Source of the DNA: Molanna angustata
Taxonomy: Eukaryota; Arthropoda; Insecta; Trichoptera; Molannidae
Assembly (NCBI GenBank): GCA_963576475.1
Contig: OY754977.1
Location: 32,615,672 to 32,679,671 of the forward strand
DNA length: 64,000 bases
Reading direction: 5' to 3'
The notes below the pieces were generated by a model. The model was not told the origin of the DNA. It did no database searches and saw nothing but the letters and a program-made list of their open reading frames with translations. Below are positions 45,481 to 56,175 of this stretch, piece by piece. Position 1 is the first letter of the stretch. Each line of letters begins with the position of its first letter. The translations under genes and the position numbers were made by a program.

Positions 45481-47472
45481 TTAGTCAGATTCACAGTTAT
45501 GACAAATATATTGTAATTGTTTTTGAGTGCACTCTTCATGAGCCCAAAACCCACATATCATACACTGGACCCATGTTTCGCCTGGTCTACTTGAATTATA
45601 TCCATCGCAACAAATTAAACAATTAGTATCTTCACCTGAACTCGATGAACTCTTTCGGCGTCTTTTTGGTGTTTTGGCTTTCTGTTTAATCTTTCTGTCA
45701 GTTTTTGTTTTTTTCTCCTTTATATTTATGTTAATTTTTATCTTACTAGCATGTTTTTTTCTATCTCTTTCTTCGGTTTCTTTTCTTATGTTTTCTTTTT
45801 CCGGAGTATCAGTATAAACGGTTGATTTCCTCTTTTTTTTATTTGTTGTATTCGTTTTCCTGGGTGGTGCCTTAGGGAATGGTCTTATACCTTCTGGTGA
45901 GAATTTACTAGTTGAAGGCACGGCGATGTTATAATCATTGGCATCAGAAATATCAAGGGGATCAGAATCTGTAAGCAGAGGTGGTATATTTTCCTTTGAC
46001 AAAGATGCGAAAACAAATGGTGTAATTTCTGTAGTGGAATTCAGCTGTGGAGTTGCTAAGCTTCTTGGAGATAAAGGGACCACTGTTGGCAGCAGAATAC
46101 AGAAACTTGACAAAGTAGACCCAACTGCTACGTCAATAACTGCAGAAGTGCTTGGCTGAGAAATTTCTAATCTTTGAGTAGATGAATCAATCGTTTCGGA
46201 TCCTACAGCGGGAATTGACTGCGAAATCAACGAGTTTGCTATAGCAGACTGAACTTCAGGGTGAGGTATTACATGATTGATTGACCTTGAAGTTTCAAGG
46301 CTTGTTGGGGTACACGGAAAAGTTACTTTAGATCCTACTGCCGGGTTAGGTACTGCAGAAGTACCTGGCTGTGATGTCTCTGAAACTGCCGCAGATTCAC
46401 TATCACAATTTCTTAAATCATTTGGATTTGGTCTGTCTGTGACGTACGAGGGTGCAAAATCCAAATCACTGAATATTTGTCTATTAAATGGATATATTCC
46501 AGTACTTCTAAACCCAGCTTGAACATTGGTTTGAGTCATAGCCCGAGGTAAAGCAGTTGCCACTATGCATGGAATTTCGTAAATGGTCATTGCTTTTCCT
46601 GGGTTTGATCTCATCCAGTCATCACATGCTGTGTTCACGGCTTTTTTAAATGGGCCGTAGACTGAGCGATCAAGTGGCTGTAACTTATGGCTGCAATGCG
46701 GAGGAAAAGATAGCATGACGATGCCATTGGAATGACAATAATCGATGCACTTAATGGATACGTGCGAAGAATGATTATCTAAAAGCAACAACACTTTGTG
46801 ATCTGAAGAACAATTTGTGTGCCTTTGAAAATGTTTTAAAAATACCATAAAATCTTCTTCTTGCATCCAGCCAGATTTATTAGCCGTACCGACACTACCG
46901 ATTGGACCGTCCCCCAAGAAATGACTTTGGTAATGGACGCGTGGAAATGTGAACATCGGTGGAAATACATTTCCAATGGCGTTTGCTGCTACAGTGACTG
47001 TTACCAAATTTCCACGTTCAGCCGATGTCACTGCACCTACTTGCCGAGTTCCTCTCCTGGCGACAACTCGGTTAGGTTTTTGTACCGTCGTAATGCCTGT
47101 TTCATCTACGTTGTAGATGTCCTTAGGTTCAAACTTGTCACGATCAAGTACCATCGCTAAATTATTGTAGAATTCAGTAACATTATGTTCATTAAAACTT
47201 GTCGCTCGTGCCAAGCTTGTAGCTTGGGCACACCTGACTGATAGTTCTGGATGGCGGTCTAAAAATCCCCGGAACCATTCTACTCCGGCAATTTCATTTA
47301 TGTCCCACGAAGCTGGCCTTGCCAGATTGTGCCGTACAGCCAAATCATAGGCCAGTTGCCTTAAGTCTTTGGTGGATAGTCCAAAGTAAATGTCAGCTGA
47401 CTTCATTGCGTAATCTGCAATCTCAGTTTCTTGAGCAGAGTTAAACACTTTTTTTGCTGAATTATAACCCAT
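45481..47472 (-). CDS. pogo-type DDE transposase with C-terminal PHD-like finger (663 aa from its first Met)
   Basis: Cuts and pastes the surrounding element. Residues 1-90 hold the helix-turn-helix region that follows the psq domain (WFRGFLDRHPELSVR, ATSLARA). The DDE_1 catalytic core has Asp 123 in NVDETG, Asp 232 in LLLLDNHSSH and Asp 268 in QPLDRSVYGPFK, a DD35D triad as in pogo/Tigger. Residues about 360-560 are low-complexity, rich in Ser, Thr and Pro. A Lys/Arg-rich stretch (570-610) precedes a C4HC3 finger: C618, C621, C637, C640, H645, C648, C657, C660. The frame is open upstream of the Met back to the T run at 47516-47522; the DNA-binding domain is in another frame. Confidence 0.9.
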   Translation of the reverse strand: MGYNSAKKVFNSAQETEIADYAMKSADIYFGLSTKDLRQLAYDLAVRHNLARPASWDINEIAGVEWFRGFLDRHPELSVRCAQATSLARATSFNEHNVTEFYNNLAMVLDRDKFEPKDIYNVDETGITTVQKPNRVVARRGTRQVGAVTSAERGNLVTVTVAANAIGNVFPPMFTFPRVHYQSHFLGDGPIGSVGTANKSGWMQEEDFMVFLKHFQRHTNCSSDHKVLLLLDNHSSHVSIKCIDYCHSNGIVMLSFPPHCSHKLQPLDRSVYGPFKKAVNTACDDWMRSNPGKAMTIYEIPCIVATALPRAMTQTNVQAGFRSTGIYPFNRQIFSDLDFAPSYVTDRPNPNDLRNCDSESAAVSETSQPGTSAVPNPAVGSKVTFPCTPTSLETSRSINHVIPHPEVQSAIANSLISQSIPAVGSETIDSSTQRLEISQPSTSAVIDVAVGSTLSSFCILLPTVVPLSPRSLATPQLNSTTEITPFVFASLSKENIPPLLTDSDPLDISDANDYNIAVPSTSKFSPEGIRPFPKAPPRKTNTTNKKKRKSTVYTDTPEKENIRKETEERDRKKHASKIKININIKEKKTKTDRKIKQKAKTPKRRRKSSSSSGEDTNCLICCDGYNSSRPGETWVQCMICGFWAHEECTQKQLQYICHNCESD

Positions 47473-47474
47473 GG

Positions 47475-47669
47475 TTATAGCTTCAACAGGCGTACCATTT
47501 GGCGCACTTTCTCTCTTTTTTTATATCTCCCTAATGAGACGTGGTCTATACCGAACATATCCGCAGCCTTTCTCAAGGATTTTCCTATCAAAACTTCTTC
47601 ATATGCCTGCTGATATGCAAACAAGTCCTTTGAATTTCTGTCTGTAACATGAATCCGTTTCCTGGGCAT
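47475..47669 (-). pseudogene. N-terminal psq/HTH domain of the pogo transposase, out of frame
   Basis: Starts MPRKRIHVTDRN at 47669 and encodes a pipsqueak-type helix-turn-helix (EEVLIGKSLRKAADMFGIDH, VSLGRYKK), which would bind the element's ends. After YKK the frame runs into a stop at 47475, whereas the next frame reads on to the 663-aa part. The switch lies in a run of seven T on the plus strand (47516-47522). One additional base would restore continuity, so this copy is a recent frameshift mutant, unless the run length is a sequencing error. Confidence 0.85.
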
Positions 47670-48614
47670 CTGAAAAAAAAAACTGTTTAAAAAAAAAAAT
47701 CGCGAACTCAAACCAATTCTACAGAAAACTGACATGAAAACTATAATTTTCACACAACGTTAATCAGCTTTGCTTTGAATATGTATGGCTAGTGCTGCCC
47801 ATTAGTGGCAATTTAGTTCGCACATAGGTAGGTATAATAAATAATTATAATAATCATTCATTACATATAGAAAAGAAAAAATACATTCTCCCCGAATATA
47901 AGGATACCTTGTGCTTCGGGGAGGAGTTTAGAAAAAAAATTACAAAAAGAGGGAAAAAAAGAATTACAATGAAAAAATGTTGGTAATTTTTGTCTAATAT
48001 TTTTTTTACTCAAATGTTTTTTTTGTTTAGGTACATCACTTTCATTTGCGAGCATATACATAATTTGCTTACAAATTATACTACAAAAAACATTGGTGGA
48101 CGGTTGAAACACAGGGACGATTGAAACGGTTCAATCGTCCCCAAGCACCAAGTTTCAAACGTACCCATGTCACGTTACCTACTTCAAAGTCAAAAATTTG
48201 TGTTTTAAATCAATAATAACGATGAAGAAATTTAATAAAAATACTCTCAAATTACTATATGAAACAATAGAATAAAACTTTTTGTCAAGTCACAACAGTA
48301 AACAAGGCTAAAAGGGAAATTAAAATCTAAATAATACTCACTTTTAGGCGCGAATTTCAATAAGTCGTCCTAGTAAAGTCTGTGTTGATATGCTGTTCAA
48401 GGGCAACTGATGGCAGATTCAAACGTGACAGACAAAGCGACAAGTGTCGCGTCACATGCGTAGGAACCGTGGTTTTCGAAATATTTGAGGTGTTTCAACC
48501 ATGACATGTTTCAAACGTCCCCAGGCTACCCTACTACGTACTCGAGGGGAATTAATGAGGATCCAAAGTAAATATTTATTTTGGTACTGAACATTGTTTA
48601 ATAAATGACAGAAA

Positions 48615-51600
48615 ATGAAAATAAATACGTACCAACTACTAATAATTTTATTTAAATTATTTTTATTTATTAATAAAGGTATTTTCAGCATTGTTTTATT
48701 GACGCAACTATTTGTATCCCAAGGCAAAATACGAAAAACAAGAACAGTTATATATCCAAAAACAAGTTACATGGGGGTGAGTGTCAAGTACTTCCTTACT
48801 TTAAACATATTACAGTTGATATTCAGTACACAACTAAAGACAAATTAACTTACAGTTGATTTATCCTTTAGTTATAATATGATTGCAGTTGATATATCTT
48901 GAGTTGTAATATTCTTGCGCCAGTGTGCAATGTACCTATTTGTTTATATTGTGTACAAAAATATAAATAAATAAAAATATTAAGGTATATTGCAGTTTAT
49001 TTATCTTAAGTCGTAACAGTTTCAAGATGCTTAAAAAGACTGACCTTGTTATTACAATAGTCATACCAGAATACCTATATGCACGTCAATTCATTTTCAT
49101 TCTCCACTTCGCCATTTACACAATCTCAATACTGAATATAATCATCTGATGAATATGTCATCTGTCGAAAACCTTACAGATATCCATCAAGCCAGCTGCT
49201 TTCGGAATTCAAAGTCATGGATGTTAGACAACTCTATATTAGAAATATTACAATCAAATTTGTATTGAGCAATAAAAGCTCTGAGTTTTGTTTTTTTTTT
49301 TCTGTAGCAAGTAATCTCTAATACATTTTCACATATTATCCCCATTAAAATAATGTTACAGTTGTTTATAGCAATCGCACTTCCAGTTGATATTCCGAAC
49401 CAAAGTGTGTTTGTCTCATACAACTTTGAAGGTAACTTCAAAGTCCCAAATTATGTCAATGAATTGGGAGATATGACACTGTTTGCTCCGGTAAGTACAC
49501 AAATTATCTCAATAAACAAATAATATTTTGTTTTTTAAAAACGTGAGTGATATTACTAAATAATTCTAAGTAATTCTGTTCTAATCCTATTACTAATATA
49601 GTGTGCATCTCTTTGTTAGGATATATTATTATGTCATGCTTAGCACTTAGCACCTAGCGAGGCACCAGCTTCATATGTTGCTTTGGTCTTAGTTTTTTTA
49701 CACATATTGAAAATTTATTTTGTATATGGAAAAATCTAAGTACCTACTTATAATTTATAAGAAATCTTTTATTATGACACCTCAAGAATATGTATGCTCT
49801 AGACTAAAAAAGCACCTCTAATTTTTTCTCTAAGACTCTTTCAAATTAATAGTGAAGCAAAAATTAAAAGATTATCTAGAATCGAATAGTCACCGGTCAA
49901 GGTTTTCTCCACTAATTGATGATATTCTTCAGTAAATCATTTGAAAAAGTTATTAGGACTCCGGAGATTCCTTACGAAAGCTATTCCTTATTGTTGATTT
50001 CATTTAAATAAACTTCAATTTGTAAATTTATTTAATTTCAGATAACAGAGCAAGCCAGAAGTTTCGATAGAAAACTAACGTATAATATATTGGAAGATAA
50101 ATTCAACAAGTTAGTATTAACAAAACATAATATTTATATTATTTACATAGGTTGGTGATTTTGTAAATATTTCTTCAAAAGAGGATGAAATCCAATATAA
50201 ACTTGTTTATTTCAGAAGTGGTATTTCAGGTCGGTATTGCCTTTTAAGAAGCATTTGTGAAGCAGCCCAAGATCCTGTGGATCATCACGGAGTCTTAGGT
50301 GGAATCATGCATGTTATATTCAGGTCAGTGAATGAACAAAATCACTCCAATGGCCCTCTTATTGATGGCTCTGCGAAACAAAGCTTGAAGGTCCCAAGAC
50401 CTTATTATTTTTGAAGATTTCACCAAAGAAATATATTATTTTCAATTATGTAAAATTAGTATTCCAACCGTCAATTTGTTCAAGAGAATTTATTTCTCTT
50501 GAAGATATCGATAAAGTATCAAGCCAAGGTAAGCGAGATTTGTATGGACAGATCTATATTTTGCATGTTTTTTTCAACTTTGATTAAAAAAACACCAAAA
50601 TATGTGGCTTCGCAGCACATATGTTCCATACATGGATTTACTCAGAATTCGGAGTATAACATTTAGTTTGTGTGTGTCCGTTCCCCCCTTATAACTTTTG
50701 ATCCGCTTGATTTAACAGAGCCTAAAATTTCAGAAAGCATAGAAAATTTTAAGCCTACAAAACTTTTATATTCAGAATTACGAATTTTTGATTCAGTCAG
50801 GGGTTATCAACTCTTGAATTTTCGCTTTATTTTTCCATATATCTCAAAAACCATGGAAGCTATAAATATAGACAAATAGATACAACTTTTTTTAAATTCC
50901 AGAGTTTCCAAAAAATTTACTAAGAAAAATATTTTTTTTTAGATAAATTTATGTGTTAACTGCCTATATTTTCAATTTTTTTTAAAATATTGGAAAACGT
51001 CGAAAAACCCCAACTAGATAATTTAATTTTCTAACGAAATACATCGAAAATAAACTAAATTTAATAGAACGAAAAGAAGTATTTAACTAATCACAACCCC
51101 ATGGGAATGTAGTGAGAAGTTATGAATTCGCAATTTTTAAGGTTATTTTTTTATTACAAATTATCAATATCATGCTGAGATTGTATTCTAAAAAGTTTCA
51201 CCACAATGTACCAGTGTATGTGTGCTATATACTATGTGTTATGTATAATGTGCTATGTACTATGTGCTATGTGTATGTACAAAGTGTTTATTCTACTTAA
51301 TTGATTATAGACTCATTCGATTCTTTTCAAATTTTGCAAATTTGTACATCTAATACTCGCTTAAACCCCTTTAGATTTTGAAGGATATCTAATCAGTGTT
51401 TCTCAATTTTTTTACTGTCAAATATTTCAAAGTGATCCCATGCTTTGGAAACTTAAAATTTTCCTTTCAAAATTTCAATACTTTGTGGAGTGACTATAGG
51501 TAGTGAGGAGTATAGCGTTGCACACAACCCACTAGCTTTATTTTATATTTATGATATACCTATCTACAAATTTTACTCTATGTTAAGTTTTAATAAAAGA

Positions 51601-53182
51601 AATATTGAATTTCAACCAGGAGGCAAATCTGGTCAAACGGTGAAATCAAAACCCATATGATTACCCATATCATGGATATAATTATCATATAGAGTTCTAT
51701 AATATCTTAACATATTATAGAACTTTAATCATGAGGGTTTGGACTTCACCGTTGGACGGGGCATGGCCCCTTGAAAAACTTTTTAACTACCTATAAACCA
51801 TTCATGCAATGTATAAACACATTATATCTCTCAAACTTAATACACTCTTACTCATTGTTTCTCTCTCTCTCTCTCATACGCACACTCACTCTTTAATCAC
51901 AAAACCATATATTATACTGCGTTGATATTAAGTATAGCATGCAAGCGGTGAATCTACTCTACTCCATGGTACATCATCATATTGCAGGACATGACATACG
52001 TCACTTTTCTTCTCCAATATCTCTAAAACAAATGCTTCCAAAAATACTCCCATTAACAGAATAATAAACTTATTCAACTCTTATGAAAAAAATGCCGACT
52101 TAGACAAATTTTTTGATTCACATATGACATTCAAAAACAAACTTATATCTAACATCGTGGCATTATAACAATAAAATGTACTGATCAATTTTATTTTTCC
52201 CAACCACTCTCAGCAATATATTTTCTTTTTCTTTTCAACTCATGAATCTCTCTCTCACACACACTTACACATCCACACACTCTTTCTAGATATCTCTTTC
52301 ACACACACACACACATACATATTGTTACTCTTCTCTCATGCGCGCACCCACACTAATTCACACTTTTTTATTTTCTTATTTTGATTCAGTAACTATTGTA
52401 ACTAAAATAGGAACATACTAAAATTGTAGATTTTAGATTTACGGTCTTATTTTATCGTTATAAAATATCAACTTGGACTAGATGGAATAGGAACGTACCT
52501 TTTTTTACGAACGTATTTTGGCCGGAACGTTCTTAAAAAGTTACTGAATCAGACGTATTTTGAATAATTATGAAAATGATGTAAATTTCATAATTTTCAT
52601 AAGTAGGATTCATAATACGTCTGATTCAGTAACTTTTTAAGAACGTTCCGGCCAAAATAGGTACGTTCCTATTCAATTTAGTCCAAGTTTATATTTTATA
52701 ACGCTAAATAAGACCGTAAATCTAAAATGTACAATTTTAGAACGTTCCTATTTTAGTTCCAATAGTTACTGAATAGGGTGTATTAGGTATAGTACGTAAG
52801 AGGTACATGTTATATTTGTATTTATTTACTTTTAATAATTGTATGCATGTACTGTGTGCTGTACTTTGTAAAATAATGTAAAAAATAAAATAAAATGTCA
52901 TTTCTGTATTCTTGATAGTTATTTTTTAGATAATAATATAAAATAAAATAAGACAAACTATTTCTTATGACTGAAATAAAAAGACTATTTTATATTTCAT
53001 ATAAATAACTAAGTAATTTTATCAGACATACTGATTTGTGTTACAGGCCCTCAACATCAAAAGAAGAATCATTACCAGCATCCTATTACTTGGCAGAAAA
53101 GCGTGGCTTAGCTGGAGATTGTACAATTTACACCAAACACTGTCCATCTGGATTGTTTGATTCTATTTCAAAAATTATTTAA
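48615..53182 (+). CDS. DM4/DM12 family gene C (five exons, 200 aa)
   Basis: Exons: 48615-48776, 49362-49490, 50042-50109, 50216-50323, 53047-53182, stop TAA 53180-53182. Borders are GT/AG, phases 0, 0, 2, 2 as in gene B, total 603 nt. The ATG at 48615 opens a hydrophobic, signal-like N-terminus (residues 7-35) with KTRTVIYPKTSYMG after it, the counterpart of KRFLIEPPGTQMG in gene B. Then LFIAIALPVDIPNQSVFVSY, RSFDRKLTYNILEDKFN, YCLLRSICEAAQDPVDHHG, VLGGIMHVIF, and DCTIYTKHCP at the end, with the same C-x5-C and C-x6-C pairs. AATAAA follows at about 53187 and 53202. Exon 4 (108 nt) equals that of gene B. Start could be preceded by an untranslated exon; the pogo element lies 83 bp upstream. Confidence 0.9.
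48905..48975 (+). mobile_element. SINE 3' tail fragment in intron 1 of gene C
   Basis: GCCAGTGTGCAATGTACC, TTGTTTATATTGTGTAC and TATAAATAAATAAA resemble the 3' end of the fragment at 35277-35397. Confidence 0.5.
50600..51030 (+). repeat. Dispersed repeat, copy 2 (intron 4 of gene C)
   Basis: GCAGCACATATGTTCCATAC, GGATTTACTCAGAATTCGGA, CCCTTATAACTTTTGATCCG and AACTGCCTATATTTTCAATT match the copy at 42275-42875; the GT run is reduced to a few units. Confidence 0.8.
51105..51470 (+). repeat. Dispersed repeat, direct copy of 53245-53455
   Basis: GAATTCGCAATTTTTAAGGT, CATGCTGAGATTGTATTCT and CAAATATTTCAAAGTGATC recur in the same order and orientation at 53245-53455. This copy is in intron 4 of gene C, the other just after its last exon, so the two are direct repeats around exon 5. 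Confidence 0.75.
52384..52774. mobile_element. Foldback MITE FB4, nested palindrome in intron 4 of gene C
   Basis: Almost fully palindromic over 391 bp. The outer arms begin ATTCAGTAACTATTGTAACT and end in its complement. Inner arms repeat a variant (ATTCAGTAACTTTTTAAGAA, CGTTCCGGCC) in the opposite direction. The centre is again a short hairpin (ATTATGAAAAT / ATTTCATAAT). No ORF; superfamily not clear. Confidence 0.85.
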
Positions 53183-53244
53183 CACAAATAAACCCTATTT
53201 TTGAATAAAAAAAATATTTTTTACTCCTCACTACCCCAAGAGGA

Positions 53245-53455
53245 TATTGTGGAGAGTTACGAATTCGCAATTTTTAAGGTTATTTTTTTATTACAAATTA
53301 TCATCTAGTATCATGCTGAGATTGTATTCTGAAAGTTTCATCACAATGTATCTGTGTGTGTACTATGTACGGATTGTTTATTAATTCAATTGCCTCTCAA
53401 TTTTTTAACTGTCAAATATTTTAAAGTGATCTCAAGCTCAGGAAACTTAAAATTT
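53245..53455 (+). repeat. Dispersed repeat, direct copy of 51105-51470
   Basis: Same blocks as at 51105-51470: GAATTCGCAATTTTTAAGGT, CATGCTGAGATTGTATTCTG, CAAATATTTTAAAGTGATC. Lies just downstream of the poly(A) signal of gene C. Confidence 0.75.
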
Positions 53456-53459
53456 GATA

Positions 53460-53740
53460 TTTTTATTGACAAACTTTTAATATCTCAATAGAGACAAAGT
53501 TGGGATAACTCAAGGCACCTACAGGGCTTACGACCTGTCATCGGCTGGTTTACGTGATCACTTTATGCGCTTGCACAACGTTCACCAATTATGCCTTCTT
53601 ATTTAGTTCCCCTAAGATCTATATATTTGAATGTGTAACAATGCACCTGAAAATAAGGAATTGTACTATTGCCATCTATGAAGTAACGAAGAAACCTTTT
53701 TGAAACGCCTTCTATTGAGAAATAATTTGTTTATTTGTAA
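53460..53740. mobile_element. Foldback FB1, single-armed copy
   Basis: Left arm (TATTGACAAACTTTTAATAT, TACAGGGCTTACGACCTGTC, TTTATGCGCTTGCACAACGT) and spacer (GCCATCTATGAAGTAACGAA, AAACGCCTTCTATTGAGA). It stops before the right arm. Confidence 0.8.
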
Positions 53741-53812
53741 ACGTGAAACAAACAAAAAATGATTTATTCCATTTGTGAAAATTGACTGGTTTACAGGGTC
53801 ACCGATTATGCC

Positions 53813-54025
53813 TTTAATAATATATAAACACTTCCTTGCACCCTGCACAATTTGTGAGTTCAATGCCATGTGGCAATTTCTTCCAACCAACCAGTGTTCC
53901 CAGCCCAGAGAAGCAAACTTTGCATGAGAAATGAATTTAAATCAATTTCTCCCCTGCTGGAGATCGAACCCAGGACACCTGCACAGAAGCCAAACAGCTT
54001 ACCAACTGTGCTACGGCAATCGGCC
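53813..54025 (-). mobile_element. SINE-A, diverged full-length copy
   Basis: In complement: head with TAGCACAGTTGGTAAGC, B box GGTTCGATCTCC, body CCAACCAACCAGTGTTCCC (plus strand) and a tail that has lost most ATT repeats. Confidence 0.85.
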
Positions 54026-55585
54026 TTTGAGTTATTTTCTTGATCCTATGCTAGAAATAGTACTTTGAATTGAACTCCGAAATAGGAAAAAGCAGTATTA
54101 TAGCAAAAATAATAAAATAAAGATACATGTCTTCACAAAGCCAATATTATATAATTGTTAACAATAAAAATGACGCTGAAACATGTCCACATATGTAAAT
54201 CATGGCATATTCACTAAAATATGCAGAGAATTAATACATAATGGAATAGGTAGTATAAAAATAGATGTAAAAAGGGATTAATTTGAAATAAAAACAGATA
54301 TATTCCATACAAACCATCAGTAAATTTATTCATATCATTACAATTTATCACATTTTGGCCACCACAGCTCAGATATTATGGAAAACAATTGTTTTAAATA
54401 TGAATACACATCATAATACATATATACATATTACCTATATCATATGTAATATGACGCAACTATACCTTATCAGATTTATAAGATGACTGGTCCACGTAAG
54501 TACCAAACCAGTACCACCTATAGGGTGTTTTATGTAAAAGTGTACTTTAGTATGATTGCATTTGGTGTTTTTGTATGTTAAAAACAGGATGTTCCCTACA
54601 ATTTGAGATTATTTCTTATTCTATTGTAATATAATATGTAAAAATTATTTCTGATCATTAAAAAAATAAGTTTATTTTGTTTAAAAAAAGTTATACAAGA
54701 CGTGGATTGCCTCAAAACAGACTCGTTTAGTGAAACAGTAAATATAATCAAATAGGAACACCATTGTACAAAATATGTTTATTATATATATTATAATAAA
54801 CTTAAATAATGGAAAATAAATCATTTCATTTATCATTCAATCATATTAAACTCAGATTGTTTTCTTTTAAAATTTCATATTATTAAGTTTTGAATATGAG
54901 ATTTGAGGAACTTAATTTGGCAATGTGACAACATTTTCAGTTTATTTGGCTGACTCTCGTACCAATATTACCATGAAGTGCACTTATAAGTGAAACGTAG
55001 TATACACATATTGTTATGGATATTGTATATCAAACTAATAGTTAAAAATGCAGTGGGTATATTAAGATAAGTACTTATAGTAATGAAGTTAGCTCCTGTC
55101 ACTAACTGGAAGTAACTAAATTGTCCTTAGTCAGTCATTTGGTCAGCACTAAAAATAGAAGAAACACAAGCAGTACTGAGTTAGTAAAAGGATAGATCTC
55201 AACGGTATACTATACCACTAATTTAGTCTAGCAAAAACCTAGAAATCAAACTGGAACAAGCAGATTAAGGTTAATTATTTAATAAAAAACCTCCAGAGAT
55301 GCAATGTGTGTCTGTGGACATGTACAGCATCTACTAGTATGCCCAATCTTTACAAATGTGTACAATTGTTAATTGAGAAATAATTCAGTTACTGCCAATT
55401 TTCAACAGTCAAACATACCCCGGATTTATTGATATGTAATCTTATATAAACTAGTTGGAACCTGTGAAATATTCACACAATTGAAAACAAATATTATTTT
55501 AATTTGTGCTGTTGATGACATTTTTCATCATACAAAGATAATCTATTTTCCCGTAACATAGCAACTGATATGACATTCTCTATAC

Positions 55586-55862
55586 TGTCCGTTTCATTTG
55601 AAACTCCATTTGTGTTGAGAGAATCTGGACGTCTTGCTGCTTTCGAAATGTGGTGCTAAAGGCGCATGGCAAGGATCCATTGGTCAGACCACGTTCCAAG
55701 TTCTATGAATTTACAGAGGCTTAAATAAATTCAAAACTGATAATATTGTTATTGATCAATTTCAAAAAAACTACCATTATTTACTGTTAATTTGTCACGC
55801 ATATTAAAAAATTTTACCAATGCAGGAATAAAATAGGAATTATTAACTGAAACGGACATTAG
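55586..55862 (+). pseudogene. LINE fragment between inverted ends
   Basis: 55625-55705 reads, with one stop, SGRLAAFEMWC then RRMARI and HWSDHVP, the conserved post-RT motif of RTE-like LINEs (FEMWxYRRMLRIxWTDHV). The stretch is framed by TGTCCGTTTCATTTGAA and the near-complement AACTGAAACGGACAT, so a MITE may have captured or been interrupted by the fragment. Confidence 0.5.
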
Positions 55863-55936
55863 GATGAAATATTTTATTGGTTAATTAGATACTCAATAAT
55901 AATTATGGGAAAAATGGGATATATTTCTTAAATAAG

Positions 55937-56175
55937 TCGGCCTTCGTGGCTCAGTTGGTTGGGTATCTGACTGCTGATCCAAAGGTCCCGGATTCGATTC
56001 CCGGTGGAGACACATATATTTAATTATATTTTCAGTCTGTATCTGTGAGACAATTAATATCATAAGTCTCCAGAATGTGGCAACTTGTTATTGGGTGCGT
56101 GTTAAATTAATATTTGACATAGTACCTGTAAGTTGCCCGAGAAGTAATGTAAAATAAAAAATAAAAATAATATAT
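55937..56175 (+). mobile_element. SINE-B, full length
   Basis: Head CGGCCTTCGTGGCTCAGTTG, B box GATTCGATTCCCGG, body AGTCTCCAGAATGTGGCAAC, end (AAAT)n. Close to the copy at 40619-40850. Confidence 0.92.

Larger units (their letters stand above)
44385..48531 (-). mobile_element. pogo/Tigger-type DNA transposon, full length
   Basis: The left tip GGGTAGACTGGGGACGATTG (44385-) and right tip (complement GGGTAGCCTGGGGACGTTTG, ending 48531) are inverted copies. Both are flanked by TA (44383-44384 and 48532-48533), the target duplication of the Tc1/mariner/pogo superfamily. The motif GAYTGAAAC or its complement recurs many times within about 600 bp of each end. The one transposase gene reads leftward, and the element ends 83 bp before the start codon of gene C. 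Confidence 0.9.
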
